Assembly (NCBI RefSeq): GCF_001028135.1
Contig: NZ_LDNM01000047.1
Location: forward strand, 1 to 44,336
Source: Xenorhabdus griffiniae
Lineage (GTDB): Bacteria > Pseudomonadota > Gammaproteobacteria > Enterobacterales > Enterobacteriaceae
DNA length: 44,336 nucleotides
Reading direction: 5' to 3'
Below, piece after piece: positions 11,145 through 20,099 of this stretch. The position numbers were made by a program, and so were the translations under genes. The notes beneath the pieces were generated by a model. The model was not told the DNA's origin and did not search any database. It saw nothing but the letters and a program-made list of their open reading frames with translations. Each line of letters starts with the position of its first letter. The stretch's first letter is position 1.

Positions 11145-11657
11145 ATGGCAGATGACACAATATTAAATTCAACCCCCATCCACTGGTTATCATCAAATGA
11201 GACTGACCTTCTGCCTGAATCTGTTTTAGATTGGTTGATGGAAGTCGGCTCAATGACACGTCGCTTTGAACAACATTGTCAGCAGGTATCGGTTGCACCT
11301 TTCCGAGAAGATTTTATTACTCTGGCAGAGTTAAATGATGAAAGTGAGCACTTACCTGTAAGTGGAAAATATTGGTTACGTGAAATTGTCTTGTATGGAG
11401 ATAACATCCCGTGGCTTTTGGGGCGCACAGTGATCCCTGAGGAAACACTCACTGGCCCAGATAGAAAATTGGTGGATGTCGGCACGGTTCCACTTGGACG
11501 TTATCTTTTTAGTGGTCATAATTTAACGCGGGATTATATTCACATAGGCCGGCAGGGGGATCGTTGGGCGCGTCGTTCTTTATTGAGGCTGTCGGGCAAG
11601 CCACTGCTGCTCACAGAGGTTTTTTTACCGAATTCACCTGTATATAAAGAGAATTAA
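11145..11657 (+). CDS. ubiC: Chorismate pyruvate-lyase (UbiC)
   Basis: UbiC removes pyruvate from chorismate to give 4-hydroxybenzoate, the first committed step of ubiquinone synthesis. From the ATG at 11145 the product has 170 residues (E. coli 165). The active-site Arg79 (YWLREI) and Glu158 (LLLTEVFLP) are present, with PLGRYLF and [10 protein letters not shown] between. The frame is open further upstream to 11043, but those 34 residues do not resemble UbiC and ATG 11145 has TGGGA in front, so the shorter start is chosen. ubiA follows 29 bp downstream in the same operon. Confidence 0.94.
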   Translation: MADDTILNSTPIHWLSSNETDLLPESVLDWLMEVGSMTRRFEQHCQQVSVAPFREDFITLAELNDESEHLPVSGKYWLREIVLYGDNIPWLLGRTVIPEETLTGPDRKLVDVGTVPLGRYLFSGHNLTRDYIHIGRQGDRWARRSLLRLSGKPLLLTEVFLPNSPVYKEN

Positions 11658-11686
11658 GATCAACAGAACTAAAAGGGAGAAATAGA

Positions 11687-12553
11687 TTGAAGGTCAGTAT
11701 GACGCGGGATAAATGGCGTGCTTATTGTCGTTTAATGCGTATCGATAAACCGATTGGCACATTATTACTATTATGGCCAACCTATTGGGCATTGTGGATC
11801 GCCGCAAAAGGTATGCCAGATTGGCACATAGGGTTAGTCTTTACTCTCGGTGTGTTTTTCATGCGTGCTGCGGGATGTTGCATTAATGATTTTGCAGACA
11901 GAAAATTTGATGGGTATGTAGAACGGACAAAATCTCGTCCTCTTCCCAGTGGCGATATTACCGAAAAAGAAAGTAAAATCTTGTTTGCCACACTGATACT
12001 TATTTCTTTCGCGCTGGTTCTGACACTGAATAAAATGACGATTGCATTATCGGTCGTTGGTCTGGCACTGGCGTGGGTTTACCCTTTTGTCAAGCGTGTT
12101 AGTCACTTGCCACAAGTTGTGTTAGGTACTGCTTACGGCTGGTCAATTCCTATGGCATTTGCCGCAATCAGTGAGTCCTTACCTTTAGAATGCTGGCTGT
12201 TATTTTTGGCTAATATCATTTGGTCTGTCATTTATGATACACAGTATGCCATGGTTGATCGTGACGATGACCTGAAAATCGGCGTGAAATCGACCGCCGT
12301 GCTTTTTGGGCGCTTTGATAAACTGATCATTGGCATTCTGCAATTCATCATGCTGGGCATTTTGGTTTTAGTTGGCGGGATGGTGAATCTGGGGGGAATC
12401 TATTATTGGACGGTATTGCTGGCAACCGCATTATTCGGTTATCAGCAGAAACTGCTCACAAATCGGGAAAGGTCTGCCTGTTTTCAGTCATTTATGAACA
12501 ATAACTACGTTGGTTTAGTTCTATTCCTCGGCATCTTTTTTAGCTATGTCTAA
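11687..12553 (+). CDS. ubiA: 4-hydroxybenzoate octaprenyltransferase (UbiA), TTG start
   Basis: UbiA attaches the polyprenyl chain to 4-hydroxybenzoate in the inner membrane. The 288-residue protein (E. coli 290) has the two Asp-rich prenyl-diphosphate/Mg sites: [10 protein letters not shown] near residue 70 and [13 protein letters not shown] near residue 190. Hydrophobic helices fill most of the rest. The start is probably the TTG at 11687: it has GGGAGA 6 bp upstream, and [10 protein letters not shown] then aligns end to end with E. coli MEWSLTQNKL. The ATG at 11699 would lose four residues. It forms an operon with ubiC and shares a bidirectional terminator with plsB. Confidence 0.95.
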   Translation: MKVSMTRDKWRAYCRLMRIDKPIGTLLLLWPTYWALWIAAKGMPDWHIGLVFTLGVFFMRAAGCCINDFADRKFDGYVERTKSRPLPSGDITEKESKILFATLILISFALVLTLNKMTIALSVVGLALAWVYPFVKRVSHLPQVVLGTAYGWSIPMAFAAISESLPLECWLLFLANIIWSVIYDTQYAMVDRDDDLKIGVKSTAVLFGRFDKLIIGILQFIMLGILVLVGGMVNLGGIYYWTVLLATALFGYQQKLLTNRERSACFQSFMNNNYVGLVLFLGIFFSYV

Positions 12554-12556
12554 TAT

Positions 12557-12578
12557 AACGGGCGGTAAACCGCCCGTT
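12557..12578. terminator. Bidirectional terminator between ubiA and plsB
   Basis: AACGGGCGGT at 12557-12566 pairs perfectly with ACCGCCCGTT at 12569-12578 across a two-base centre. It lies 3 bp after the ubiA stop and 33 bp after the plsB stop on the other strand. The T-runs are short, so its strength is uncertain. Confidence 0.75.
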
Positions 12579-12610
12579 AATTTCTTGTTGCCATCACCAG
12601 CCTGGCATTG

Positions 12611-15079
12611 TTATGGTTGATCTTGTGCTATCTGTATAGGTTCATTCTGTTCTGGTGGCATACTGACACTTTCAATCGTCAAGCGAATTTCAGGTGACAT
12701 CAACTCACTCAATACATGATAGAGTTCCTGGGCACTGGTGGTGATCATATCGCCGCTGTCTTGAATATAACCCTCTTCACGCAACGTATTGACCGAGCAA
12801 GCAAAAACGGCCTTATCAAAGAACTCTGGCGCATTGATGCCATGCAGAACTGACAGACGTTGTGCCAGCATCCGGCTCTCTTTTTCCAGTACACCACGGC
12901 TGATTTCAGGAGTGGCATTCAACAAAGAGAGCGTTATGGCATAACGTTGCAGCGTTTCCCTGATGCCTGCTGCCAGCAATTGCAGTGGGCGAATACGCGC
13001 AGGATTCAGCACCAGCATTTCTTGCTCTTTGTTGCAGATAAGGCATTGGCGCGCAAGCTCATCAATCAAGGTATTGACGACGTCCGGGAGCGTTTCCTTA
13101 CTGTAACGCATGAAAAGTTCCTGCTTGATCAGCGGATAAATCAGTGCTACCTGTCTGAGCAATTCACTGCGACTAATGCGGCGGTGATGCATAATAATAC
13201 TGGTAATCAGGGATGGCAGGATCAGTAAGTGCTGGATATTATTACGATAATAAGTCATCAGTACCGCGCTTTCACGTGGCAGGATAATAATATCGCCCAG
13301 GCCGTCTTTCTCAACCTCAAACTTATTCATCATAAGAGCGTGATCTAACAACTCTTCTGCGGTTTGGTTTGGCACCGTGATATCGTTAGTGTAAGGCACA
13401 TTACGCAGTAATTGCAGATAGCAATCTAACTGCTCAATAAGTTGCTCGCGTGTAAGTGCTCGCTGACGTGATGATAACAGTGCTGTAGTGCATAAATTGA
13501 TAGCATTAGCTGCGGCAGCATTATTGATATTGACCATAATATTGTTAGCCAGTTTACTGACTGTTGGCGTCAGCCATGTTGGACGCTGAGATTCTATCGG
13601 GTCAATGGAGTCACGCCACTCTGGTACATGCTGATTCAGGTATTGTATCAACGGGATCGGTTCACCAAAATTTACGTAACCTTGTCCCAGATTACGTAAT
13701 TTGCGCAACCCTCGAACCATCTGGAAAAAGCTTTCTTTTTCCTTGGTGGCCCCGCGCAGCTCTTTGGCATACGTTGCCACTTCCATCACATATTCATAAC
13801 CGATATAGATCGGCACAATCGTGATGGGACGAGATTCTCCCCGCAGCATGGCTTGCAAGGTCATGGAAAGCGTCCCCGTTTTGGGATCAAGCAAACGACC
13901 AGTACGGGAGCGTCCTCCTTCGACAAAGTATTCAACTGAATAACCGCGGGTAAACAACTCACCGAGATATTCCCGAAAGAGGGTTGAATAGAGCTTATTG
14001 CCTTTAAATGTACGGCGGATAAAGAACGCACCAAGACGACGGAATATCGGCCCGGCAGGCCAGAAATTCAGGTTAATACCCGCAGCAATGTGCGGTGGAA
14101 CCAGCCCTTGGTGATAGAGCACATAAGAGAGCAGAAGGTAGTCCATATGGCTGCGATGGCAGGGAACATACACCAGTTCATGACCATCCTGTGCCAACTG
14201 GCGAATTCGTTCGGCGTTATGGACATTGATGCCCTGATACAAACGGTTCCAGGTCCAACTTAAAACCCGGTCGGTCAAGCGTACGGTTTCATAGGAGAAA
14301 TCCGCAGCAATCTCTTCCAGCATATTGATAGCATTCTGCTTTGCCTTTTCGGGAGAGATTTTCTTGCTACGGGATTCATCAGCAATCGCTTTTTCTATTG
14401 CTTTTGATGTCAGTAACTTGTTGAACAGATCCTGCCTGGCAGGCAAACGAGGTCCAACAGCCGCAAGACGCTGGCGGGAATAGTGCATCCGGGCCACACG
14501 GGCGAGTTTATTGGCGATGATATTATCTGTACCATGTTCGTCGGCCATACGGCGTAAAGACACCGGAGTGGAGAAACGGACAAAACTATCCCGTCCAAGC
14601 CATAAGATCGCAAAAAACTTCTGCACGCCATTTAGCAAGCGTAATCGTGGGGTTGTATGCCCTTCTTGCCCTTCGCGCCCAGGGGATCGGCCAAACATGA
14701 CGGAAACAGGCACCATCTGGATATCCAGATCGGGATTATTACGATGCAAGTCCAGATAGGCATGGAAAATTTTCACAGATTCATGTTTTGGTGCATAACA
14801 ACGGAACACACGTGGACCGTTATCAATAAAGACACAACTGGGCAGCTGTGTATCACTAATTTCCAAAGGATTCAACGGATCAGGCAGATCTTGCGCCAGA
14901 CATTGTTGACGCAGAGTCAATAAGTCTGTTTTTGAGCGGTACGGTAATATGTACAAAATAGGCCGAGTCGTATCAAGACGCAGCTCCGCAATAGGATCCG
15001 TAGGGATTAGTTTACTTTTCACTAAAAATTTTAGTGGTAAATTCAATAACTTATAATATATTTTACGCCAACCTGACAT
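12611..15079 (-). CDS. plsB: Glycerol-3-phosphate acyltransferase (PlsB)
   Basis: PlsB acylates sn-glycerol 3-phosphate at position 1, the first step of phospholipid synthesis at the inner membrane. From the ATG at 15077-15079 the protein has 822 residues (E. coli 807). The start is set by the near-identical N-terminus [16 protein letters not shown]; the frame is open to 15190 but the extra 37 residues are not family-like. The HX4D catalytic motif is HRSHMD (His308, Asp313). [26 protein letters not shown] and the IVPIYIGYE block follow in the usual order. It is divergent from dgkA and convergent with ubiA. Confidence 0.96.
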   Translation of the reverse strand: MSGWRKIYYKLLNLPLKFLVKSKLIPTDPIAELRLDTTRPILYILPYRSKTDLLTLRQQCLAQDLPDPLNPLEISDTQLPSCVFIDNGPRVFRCYAPKHESVKIFHAYLDLHRNNPDLDIQMVPVSVMFGRSPGREGQEGHTTPRLRLLNGVQKFFAILWLGRDSFVRFSTPVSLRRMADEHGTDNIIANKLARVARMHYSRQRLAAVGPRLPARQDLFNKLLTSKAIEKAIADESRSKKISPEKAKQNAINMLEEIAADFSYETVRLTDRVLSWTWNRLYQGINVHNAERIRQLAQDGHELVYVPCHRSHMDYLLLSYVLYHQGLVPPHIAAGINLNFWPAGPIFRRLGAFFIRRTFKGNKLYSTLFREYLGELFTRGYSVEYFVEGGRSRTGRLLDPKTGTLSMTLQAMLRGESRPITIVPIYIGYEYVMEVATYAKELRGATKEKESFFQMVRGLRKLRNLGQGYVNFGEPIPLIQYLNQHVPEWRDSIDPIESQRPTWLTPTVSKLANNIMVNINNAAAANAINLCTTALLSSRQRALTREQLIEQLDCYLQLLRNVPYTNDITVPNQTAEELLDHALMMNKFEVEKDGLGDIIILPRESAVLMTYYRNNIQHLLILPSLITSIIMHHRRISRSELLRQVALIYPLIKQELFMRYSKETLPDVVNTLIDELARQCLICNKEQEMLVLNPARIRPLQLLAAGIRETLQRYAITLSLLNATPEISRGVLEKESRMLAQRLSVLHGINAPEFFDKAVFACSVNTLREEGYIQDSGDMITTSAQELYHVLSELMSPEIRLTIESVSMPPEQNEPIQIAQDQP

Positions 15080-15217
15080 AACTGCTTTAAGCCTCTTGTT
15101 AGCAACGCATCGCAAGGATACCAGAAACGGGTTTTGAGATCTGTGGAAAATAAGACAATAATAAGGGCTAAAAGTTATATAACCATACAATTAATAAGTT
15201 CATTAAAGAAAATTTTT

Positions 15218-15589
15218 ATGGCAAATCAATCAACAGGTTTGAATCGCATCATTAAAGCGGCTGGGTATTCGGCGAAAGGAATCAAGGCAGCATGGCAAAA
15301 TGAAGCGGCATTTCGGCAGGAAACAATGGCCGCCATACTTGCGATCATCATTGCATTTTCTATAGATTTTGGCTTACTTGAAAGACTCCTTCTGATTGGC
15401 TCTGTTATGCTGGTGGTCATTGTCGAAATCCTCAATAGTGCCATAGAGTCAGTCGTGGATCGCATCGGTAGTGAATATCATGAATTATCGGGTCGAGCGA
15501 AAGATATGGGGTCTGCGGCGGTATTGCTCAGTATACTTTTGGCGCTGTTTATTTGGGGAATGATCTTTTGGTCGCATTTTATGCGTTGA
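15218..15589 (+). CDS. dgkA: Diacylglycerol kinase (DgkA)
   Basis: DgkA is a small trimeric inner-membrane enzyme that phosphorylates diacylglycerol to phosphatidate, recycling lipid left from membrane-derived oligosaccharide synthesis. From the ATG at 15218 it has 123 residues (E. coli 122). The N-terminal amphipathic part (GLNRIIKAAGYSAKGIKAAW), the signature EILNSAIESVVDRIG and SGRAKDMGSAAVL are conserved, with three membrane helices. The frame is open from 15134, but the extension is not part of the family. No strong ribosome-binding site is visible. It shares the upstream spacer with plsB and precedes lexA. Confidence 0.95.
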   Translation: MANQSTGLNRIIKAAGYSAKGIKAAWQNEAAFRQETMAAILAIIIAFSIDFGLLERLLLIGSVMLVVIVEILNSAIESVVDRIGSEYHELSGRAKDMGSAAVLLSILLALFIWGMIFWSHFMR

Positions 15590-15663
15590 GGTAGCGTGTT
15601 TTTTCAGCAAACTATGTTAGTTCGCTGCTTTTACATGTTGACCGGTTCCCAATTCGGCTTTAC

Positions 15664-15679
15664 CTGTATATACTCACAG
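15664..15679 (+). promoter_or_regulatory. LexA (SOS) box 1
   Basis: CTGTATATACTCACAG matches CTGT-N8-ACAG exactly. It lies 45 bp before lexA, and its start is 21 bp from that of box 2, the same tandem arrangement as in the E. coli lexA promoter. It points to autoregulation. Confidence 0.9.
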
Positions 15680-15684
15680 TTTGA

Positions 15685-15700
15685 CTGTATAAACAAACAG
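15685..15700 (+). promoter_or_regulatory. LexA (SOS) box 2
   Basis: CTGTATAAACAAACAG matches CTGT-N8-ACAG exactly and ends 8 bp before the lexA start, next to its ribosome-binding site. With box 1 it forms the tandem autoregulatory operator. Confidence 0.9.
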
Positions 15701-15708
15701 GGGGCGAA

Positions 15709-16326
15709 ATGAAAGCATTAACTGCCAGACAGCAGCAAGTCTACGACTTGGTGCGTGACCATATTTCGCAAACGGGTATGCCACCAACACGTGCTGAAAT
15801 TGCAGCGCGGCTTGGTTTTCGTTCACCTAACGCAGCAGAAGAGCATTTAAGGGCTTTGGCGCGTAAAGGGGTGATAGAGATTATCTCTGGTGCATCCAGA
15901 GGTATCCGTTTGCTTCTTGAAGAGGATGATGGAGGAGCAGGATTGCCGCTGATCGGTCGTGTTGCTGCTGGAGAACCACTGCTGGCTCAGGAACACATCG
16001 AAAGTCACTATAAGGTTGATCCTGAATTATTCAAACCAAGTGCTGATTTTCTGTTACGTGTCAGAGGGATGTCCATGAAAGACATTGGGATTATGGACGG
16101 AGATTTACTGGCTGTGCATAAAACACAAGATGTTCATAATGGGCAAGTCATTGTGGCGCGCATTGAAGATGAAGTTACAGTAAAACGCTTCAAACAAACA
16201 GGAAACAAAATTGAACTGATTGCTGAGAATCCAGAATTTAAACCCATTGTTGTTGATTTGAGCGAGCAGAATTTCACTATTGAAGGATTGGCAGTCGGCG
16301 TTATTCGTAGCGGGGACTGGTTCTGA
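15709..16326 (+). CDS. lexA: SOS-response repressor and autoprotease LexA
   Basis: LexA represses DNA-damage genes and cleaves itself when RecA filaments form. The 205-residue protein is three residues longer than E. coli LexA. The N-terminal winged helix-turn-helix contains [26 protein letters not shown] (the recognition helix follows AARLG). The cleavage bond is Ala87-Gly88 in GRVAAGEP, and the catalytic dyad is Ser122 (GMSMKD) and Lys159 (TVKRF), equal to E. coli positions plus three. A strong ribosome-binding site (AGGGGG) precedes ATG 15709. Two SOS boxes lie upstream. In E. coli dinF follows lexA; here a palindrome and convergent zur follow. Confidence 0.97.
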   Translation: MKALTARQQQVYDLVRDHISQTGMPPTRAEIAARLGFRSPNAAEEHLRALARKGVIEIISGASRGIRLLLEEDDGGAGLPLIGRVAAGEPLLAQEHIESHYKVDPELFKPSADFLLRVRGMSMKDIGIMDGDLLAVHKTQDVHNGQVIVARIEDEVTVKRFKQTGNKIELIAENPEFKPIVVDLSEQNFTIEGLAVGVIRSGDWF

Positions 16327-16368
16327 TTGCAAAGGCGGATAATTGCAGTTTGCCATTCAGGGGCGGTC

Positions 16369-16416
16369 ATTTTCCCAGTGTCCGTTAAACTTAAGTTTAA
16401 CGGACACTGGGAAAAT
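16369..16416. terminator. Perfect 48-bp palindrome between convergent lexA and zur
   Basis: The two 24-bp arms are exact reverse complements centred on CTTAAG (16390-16395), so either strand folds into a long hairpin ending in a run of T (TTTT reading minus, AAAA reading plus). It lies 42 bp after lexA and 58 bp after zur and would end both transcripts. A perfect, loop-less arm pair of this length is unusual for a simple terminator. Confidence 0.75.
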
Positions 16417-16474
16417 ATATGATTATATTAGTTATGATCGCCTCATTGCTCAATTTGTCTTCAAGTGTCTTTTC

Positions 16475-16987
16475 TTATTTCTTTTTATTTTCTTCAACCG
16501 AATGATTGTGCTGGCATATATCACGCTCTGTACAGGATTCAATCTCATGGCAGGAAGAACACATGCCATGCACTTCTATCACGCTATTTCGCAAGTGAAA
16601 TCCCGTACCTTGTGCTAGCTGTTGGATAGCTGATTCAATATCCTTTGCATCCTTTTCGGTTACTGAACCACAAAATTCACAGATAAACATTGCCGAAGTA
16701 TGGCAAGGCTCTTCAAAATGATGGCAAAGCACATAGCTATTTGTAGATTCTATTTTGTGAATAAAACCTTGTTCCAGCAGAAACTCCAACCCACGATAAA
16801 CTGTTGGAGGCTTGGCTTGTGGCTCGACTTCACGCAATAAATCCAGCAAATCATAGGCACTTATCGCGCTAGGTTGTTCAGTGATTAAGCGGAGAATTTC
16901 AAGGCGTTGAGGTGTTAAACGAACCCCTCTTGACAGGCAGATTGTTTCAGCCTGTGCCAGTAACTTTTTTTGATTGATAGTTTTCAT
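16475..16987 (-). CDS. zur: Zinc uptake regulator Zur (Fur family)
   Basis: Zur represses zinc-uptake genes when zinc is plentiful. From ATG 16985-16987 the protein has 170 residues (E. coli 171). The N-terminal winged helix has VRLTPQRLEILRL, SAYDLLDLLREVEPQAKPPTVYRGLEFL and ESTNSYVLCHH. The structural zinc cysteines are Cys103/Cys106 (CEFC) and Cys143/Cys146 (CSSC), and the tail is Cys/His-rich (CQHNHS). A GTG at 16999 would add four residues, but GAGAGGTG lies correctly spaced before 16987. It is the last E. coli-like housekeeping gene; accessory DNA begins beyond its promoter. Confidence 0.94.
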   Translation of the reverse strand: MKTINQKKLLAQAETICLSRGVRLTPQRLEILRLITEQPSAISAYDLLDLLREVEPQAKPPTVYRGLEFLLEQGFIHKIESTNSYVLCHHFEEPCHTSAMFICEFCGSVTEKDAKDIESAIQQLAQGTGFHLRNSVIEVHGMCSSCHEIESCTERDICQHNHSVEENKKK

Positions 16988-16999
16988 TACACCTCTCAC

Positions 17000-17453
17000 C
17001 CCGACACGATGCTAATGACTTTAATATTATCATGTTTTTTAACCTGAGAGTGGGATCTCTATGATGTTCAATTCTCGTCTGATGTGTAACATACCGGTGA
17101 AGAAGAGTGGCTCACTTGTCATGATGAGATACTTGAAAATAAAGTTAATCCGTGAATAAGAACAATAAAATGGGCTGAAAAACGGAGAAAATAAAGCTGA
17201 AAATATTGGATAATATCCAGGTGCTTAAGTTAATTTATCCGGCCAATTATATTGAGAATTAAAATTATATGTTTTTTAAATATGTCATTCTTCATAATTA
17301 ACACTGAAAATAGTATTCTCCATTACTAATATTAGAGATGGTTTATAATGATATATAATATAAGGCTGTTTATTCTAATGGTTTCACTTAAGAAAGAAAA
17401 AATTCCAACATTAAAAAATTCTAAATACATCTTACTTAATTAATGGATTAAAA
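17000..17453. other. AT-rich spacer at the edge of the accessory region
   Basis: This 454-bp stretch upstream of zur (minus) and of the membrane/DUF1266 gene (plus) contains no credible gene. It should hold the zur promoter near 17000-17060. I could not assign a Zur box, promoter hexamers or an attachment site. It marks the change from syntenic housekeeping DNA to AT-rich accessory DNA. Confidence 0.6.
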
Positions 17454-17969
17454 ATGAAAGAATTATTGCAAAACCACCCGAATAATAGAAGATTTCCTGT
17501 TAATGGTTTTAGGATAATCAAAAATATCCTCAAGGAAAGAAAGGGAGTGGCATTTCTCAAGCCTGTTCAGGTAGTTGGCTTTAGTGTTCTTTGGATTGCA
17601 ACACTTTTGTTAGGGGGATTATCGATCGGAATAACGATACTGATCCTTGATGCTAATAACGTACCTTCAAAGGGATACATACTTTGGGCTAGCTTGATTG
17701 GCTTGAGCTTACTTGGTATCTATTTCTCCACTTATAGTTTACAACGCATCAAAAATCTCCCTATTACTGAACAGAAACGTTATTACTTACAGGCAAAGTA
17801 TTCTGTTTTGCCGGAAGAAAAACGTCAGGCATTGCGTTTGCATATCGTTAGTTGTTATTACAATGGTTTTTGGACAGAAACATTAGAACATTACCCTTTA
17901 AAAAGCCGTGTTTCTCGTGATAATTACCAATACCGTATCTTGCCCTTATCTGATGCAGAGCCTCACTAA
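17454..17969 (+). CDS. N-terminal half of a split membrane/DUF1266 protein
   Basis: The frame encodes 171 residues with two hydrophobic segments, at about residues 40-65 (VVGFSVLWIATLLLGGLSIGITILI) and 74-94 (YILWASLIGLSLLGIYFSTYS). A soluble tail containing EKRQALRLHIVSCYYNGFWTETL follows. It ends at a TAA (17967-17969). The next 18 codons in the same frame remain open and protein-like (SQVYTDWGILDEKDYWKVL) and run directly into the DUF1266 domain at 18024-18605. I therefore read it as the first half of a 383-codon gene interrupted by one nonsense codon. The function of DUF1266 proteins is not known to me; two membrane helices suggest membrane anchoring. A free-standing small membrane protein is the alternative. 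Confidence 0.7.
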   Translation: MKELLQNHPNNRRFPVNGFRIIKNILKERKGVAFLKPVQVVGFSVLWIATLLLGGLSIGITILILDANNVPSKGYILWASLIGLSLLGIYFSTYSLQRIKNLPITEQKRYYLQAKYSVLPEEKRQALRLHIVSCYYNGFWTETLEHYPLKSRVSRDNYQYRILPLSDAEPH

Positions 17970-18023
17970 TCTCAAGTCTATACAGATTGGGGAATACTTG
18001 ATGAAAAAGACTATTGGAAAGTA

Positions 18024-18605
18024 TTGCATGATTTATGGGCGGGAATGCACTCAGAGCGTTTTGCGGTTGATGCGGTTTTTACCGATGGAGAAATGTTTAA
18101 GGTACTTGGCAGTTTAATTGAAGAGCCAGAGGAATATGTACAGCAATGTTCTCGCTCAATTAATGGACGCCCACCCGCTTTACTTTGGGGATTTGATCTC
18201 TGGCGAGCGATTGTTTTGAACCGAAATTGTTTTGCTGCGGGCTATATTAGTGAAGAAACAGCGTGGAAAAATATACTAAAAACAGCCGATTATGTTTATG
18301 AAATCTTTGGCAGCTTTGATGAATTCCATACGAATTATCGGTTAGGTAATGCCTATTGGAATCGGGATTTTGACACAGTGAAAGGGCGCTTGAAAGCGTT
18401 TTGGTTTTACAAGGAACACTGTGACTGGCCGATGGCTCAGTTACCCTGGCCAAACCCGAAAGGTATATTTATGGAACAATATATGAAAGATGGTTTTGCT
18501 GATGCGGTCAATTCCATATTGCGCGATCAACAAATGGAAGATTCATTTGACGACGAAGTAATGGATGAGGAGTATAACCATACCGAAATTCGTGTATTGC
18601 ATTAA
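18024..18605 (+). pseudogene. DUF1266 domain, C-terminal half of the split gene
   Basis: The 193 residues match the DUF1266 pattern: LWGFDLWRAIVLNRNCFAAGYISEETAW, then FGSFDEFHTNYRLGNAYWN, and a closing PMAQLPWP. The domain really begins upstream: codons 17970-18023, in the same frame and free of stops, supply the usual WGI.DE.DYW entry. Only the TAA at 17967-17969 separates them from the membrane half. The fragment could start at TTG 18024 or ATG 18048, but neither has a convincing ribosome-binding site. Whether a partial product is made, or stop readthrough occurs, cannot be told from sequence. The gene lies 93 bp from the IS remnant at 18699, in a region showing other signs of decay. Confidence 0.65.
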
Positions 18606-18698
18606 CAGCCTGTAGGGATAGGTATGTATACTCTATGACACAAAGGAACAACGACAAAAATACTACAAGTAACGCGATGCTCGACTTTAACATCCTAT

Positions 18699-19833
18699 CA
18701 TAGACAGGATCTTAAGAATTAAGTCTTTCAAAACACGCATCCAATGTTTTGTTTTTACATGATTTTTTTTGTGATGTTTTGAAAGCGTTCCGGCATAAAT
18801 ATTCTTGCGCTTTTTCCAGCCAAAAATACGTTTCCGACCACGCTGTTTGGAGCAGAGTTTCTATAATTGGCCTGAGCCAGATGTCTGTATTTTGGGCTGC
18901 TTTGAACAATGAGACGGTAGAAAATAACTGGCTTGCCAACGAACGCCTGAGCAGCAGTGCCAGTAAACTGAGCCAGATCAGTCCCGTGGCTATCGTTTCT
19001 TTCCTGGTGGTAAATCCGTGCCAATTTGTATGCGATTTTAGCTCTTTGAACAACAGCTCTATTTGCCAGCGGCAACGATAAATATCCATGATGTCACTGG
19101 CTGTAAACGCTTCCACAGACAAATTCGTCAGCCAGAGGCAGAAGCGTTTTTCTTCGGCAAACCATCGGCGGACAAGGCGGAACTCATAACCATTACGCCG
19201 ACAAATCAGATCCAGCACTTCTGAGCGGTTGGTTCTGCGTGTAATGGATTTCAAAGGCTTATCAGCCAGTTTGGGCAATAATTTTCCCGGTCCATTGCGG
19301 GCTGTGATTATTTGAGGATTGAGCGATTTGCTTCCCCGGACAATAAATGAACCGCCTGAATAGGATACCCGCTCAAAATAATCAAAATCGACATAACCGG
19401 CATCCGCCAGTAATAATTGGCCATACAGTGTCTCGGGGGCAGGCAGGTAAGCCCGCTCTGATGCCGTATCCGCAGTCACCGTCATCTTAACCGGCGACTG
19501 GGTGAACAGTGACAGCGTCATGTGACACTCAACGGCTGCATCAGTTGACCTGAATCGATAAGGAAAAACATCAGACAGGGCCGAATGGACTTTGAATGAA
19601 CTGCCATCCTGCAAAATAACATTTTGAAATTTTGTGAGTTTCTTGGGTATGGCAACGGATTTATCTGCCCATTGCGCCATAGCAAATCTCACCAATATTT
19701 TGACAAATTCGACAAAAGCGGTTTTACGTAGCTGATTATAAAAGGGACGGTAACTGACCTGTTGTTTTTTATCGGGGCACAGGCCATTAAATTTTTGGTG
19801 TAACTGGGCGATAGACGTAACTTTACCGGTACT
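18699..19833 (-). mobile_element. IS4-family element, copy A: right (3') 1135-bp part
   Basis: The right terminal repeat CATAGACAGGATCTTAAG is at 18699-18716. The segment then follows copy B (reverse orientation), with a few substitutions and one extra base, up to TACCGGTACT at 19824-19833, where homology jumps to a fresh left end at 19834. Copy A therefore lacks its 5' end at this place. The missing part is the fragment at 19834-20094, now facing the other way. TACCGGTACT is the 10-bp target duplication made by copy B. Confidence 0.85.
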
Positions 19834-19854
19834 CATAGACAGGATCTTAAGCAA
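18712..19854 (-). pseudogene. IS4-family transposase, copy A, 5'-truncated
   Basis: The frame encodes 380 residues, of which the first seven come from the abutting left end of the inverted fragment (ATG inside the terminal repeat at 19854). From STGKVTSIAQLHQ on it is the transposase without its first 51 or so residues. The DDE residues are present: Asp in LQDGSSFKVH, Asp in LLADAGYVDFDYF, and Glu in the perfect Y-2-R-3-E-6-K signature YRCRWQIELLFKELK that defines IS4. The C-terminus (KKSCKNKTLDACFERLNS) ends inside the element, thanks to a run of eight A where copy B has seven. It differs from copy B at a few residues (for example AAVEC/ATVEC, TADTAS/TADMAS). The lost N-terminus makes activity unlikely. 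Confidence 0.85.
19824..19833. repeat. Target-site duplication of copy B (first half)
   Basis: TACCGGTACT is the reverse complement of AGTACCGGTA at 20085-20094. In an uninterrupted element the sequence occurs once (20346-20355 in copy B). Two copies at the broken ends of copy A mean a 10-bp duplication from insertion of copy B. They now lie in opposite orientation because of the later inversion. The core GTACCGGTAC is itself palindromic. Confidence 0.8.
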
Positions 19855-20094
19855 TAACCGTTTATTTTAGATAGAAAAAAGGCTTCATTTATGATCTGAT
19901 AATCGTCGCCAAACTAATACCAAAACCACGGATGAAGCCTGTGACGATTATCGCTATAAAACACCAGCTAATGCAATTCTTCAGTGATGTTTCTTTGAAT
20001 AAAATAGCCTTTCAGTGTGGATTTATTCAACGTGTGAGAAATATCGAGCCTCGTGTATTAATCCTCAGCCTTATCGCAGCACTTAGTACCGGTA
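19834..20094 (+). mobile_element. IS4-family element, copy A: inverted left (5') 261-bp fragment
   Basis: It starts with the left terminal repeat CATAGACAGGATCTTAAG at 19834 and is nearly identical to the first 261 bp of copy B (20095-20355). It stops after AGTACCGGTA (20085-20094), the exact point where the copy A right part begins. Its length plus 1135 minus the 10-bp duplication gives 1386 bp, one more than copy B. It is thus the missing 5' end of copy A, flipped. Confidence 0.87.
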
Positions 20095-20099
20095 CATAG
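19932..20099 (+). pseudogene. Transposase N-terminal fragment (copy A)
   Basis: From ATG 19932 the frame encodes 55 residues (MKPVTIIAIKHQLMQF..., ending LSLIAALSTGT) and stops at a TAG created where copy B's left end joins. All but the last residue match the start of the copy B transposase apart from one Val/Ala difference. It is the detached N-terminus of the copy A transposase. Confidence 0.85.

Noticed and set aside
17908-18117. 69-residue frame with ATG 18001 between the two halves of the DUF1266 gene
   Set aside because: It is in another frame and non-protein-like, while the frame through 17970-18023 continues the DUF1266 domain.
18749-19081. Frames antisense to or out of frame with the IS transposases (also 21098-21400 and 21104-21466)
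   Set aside because: They recur in both copies only because the element is duplicated; the DDE frame explains the coding signal.
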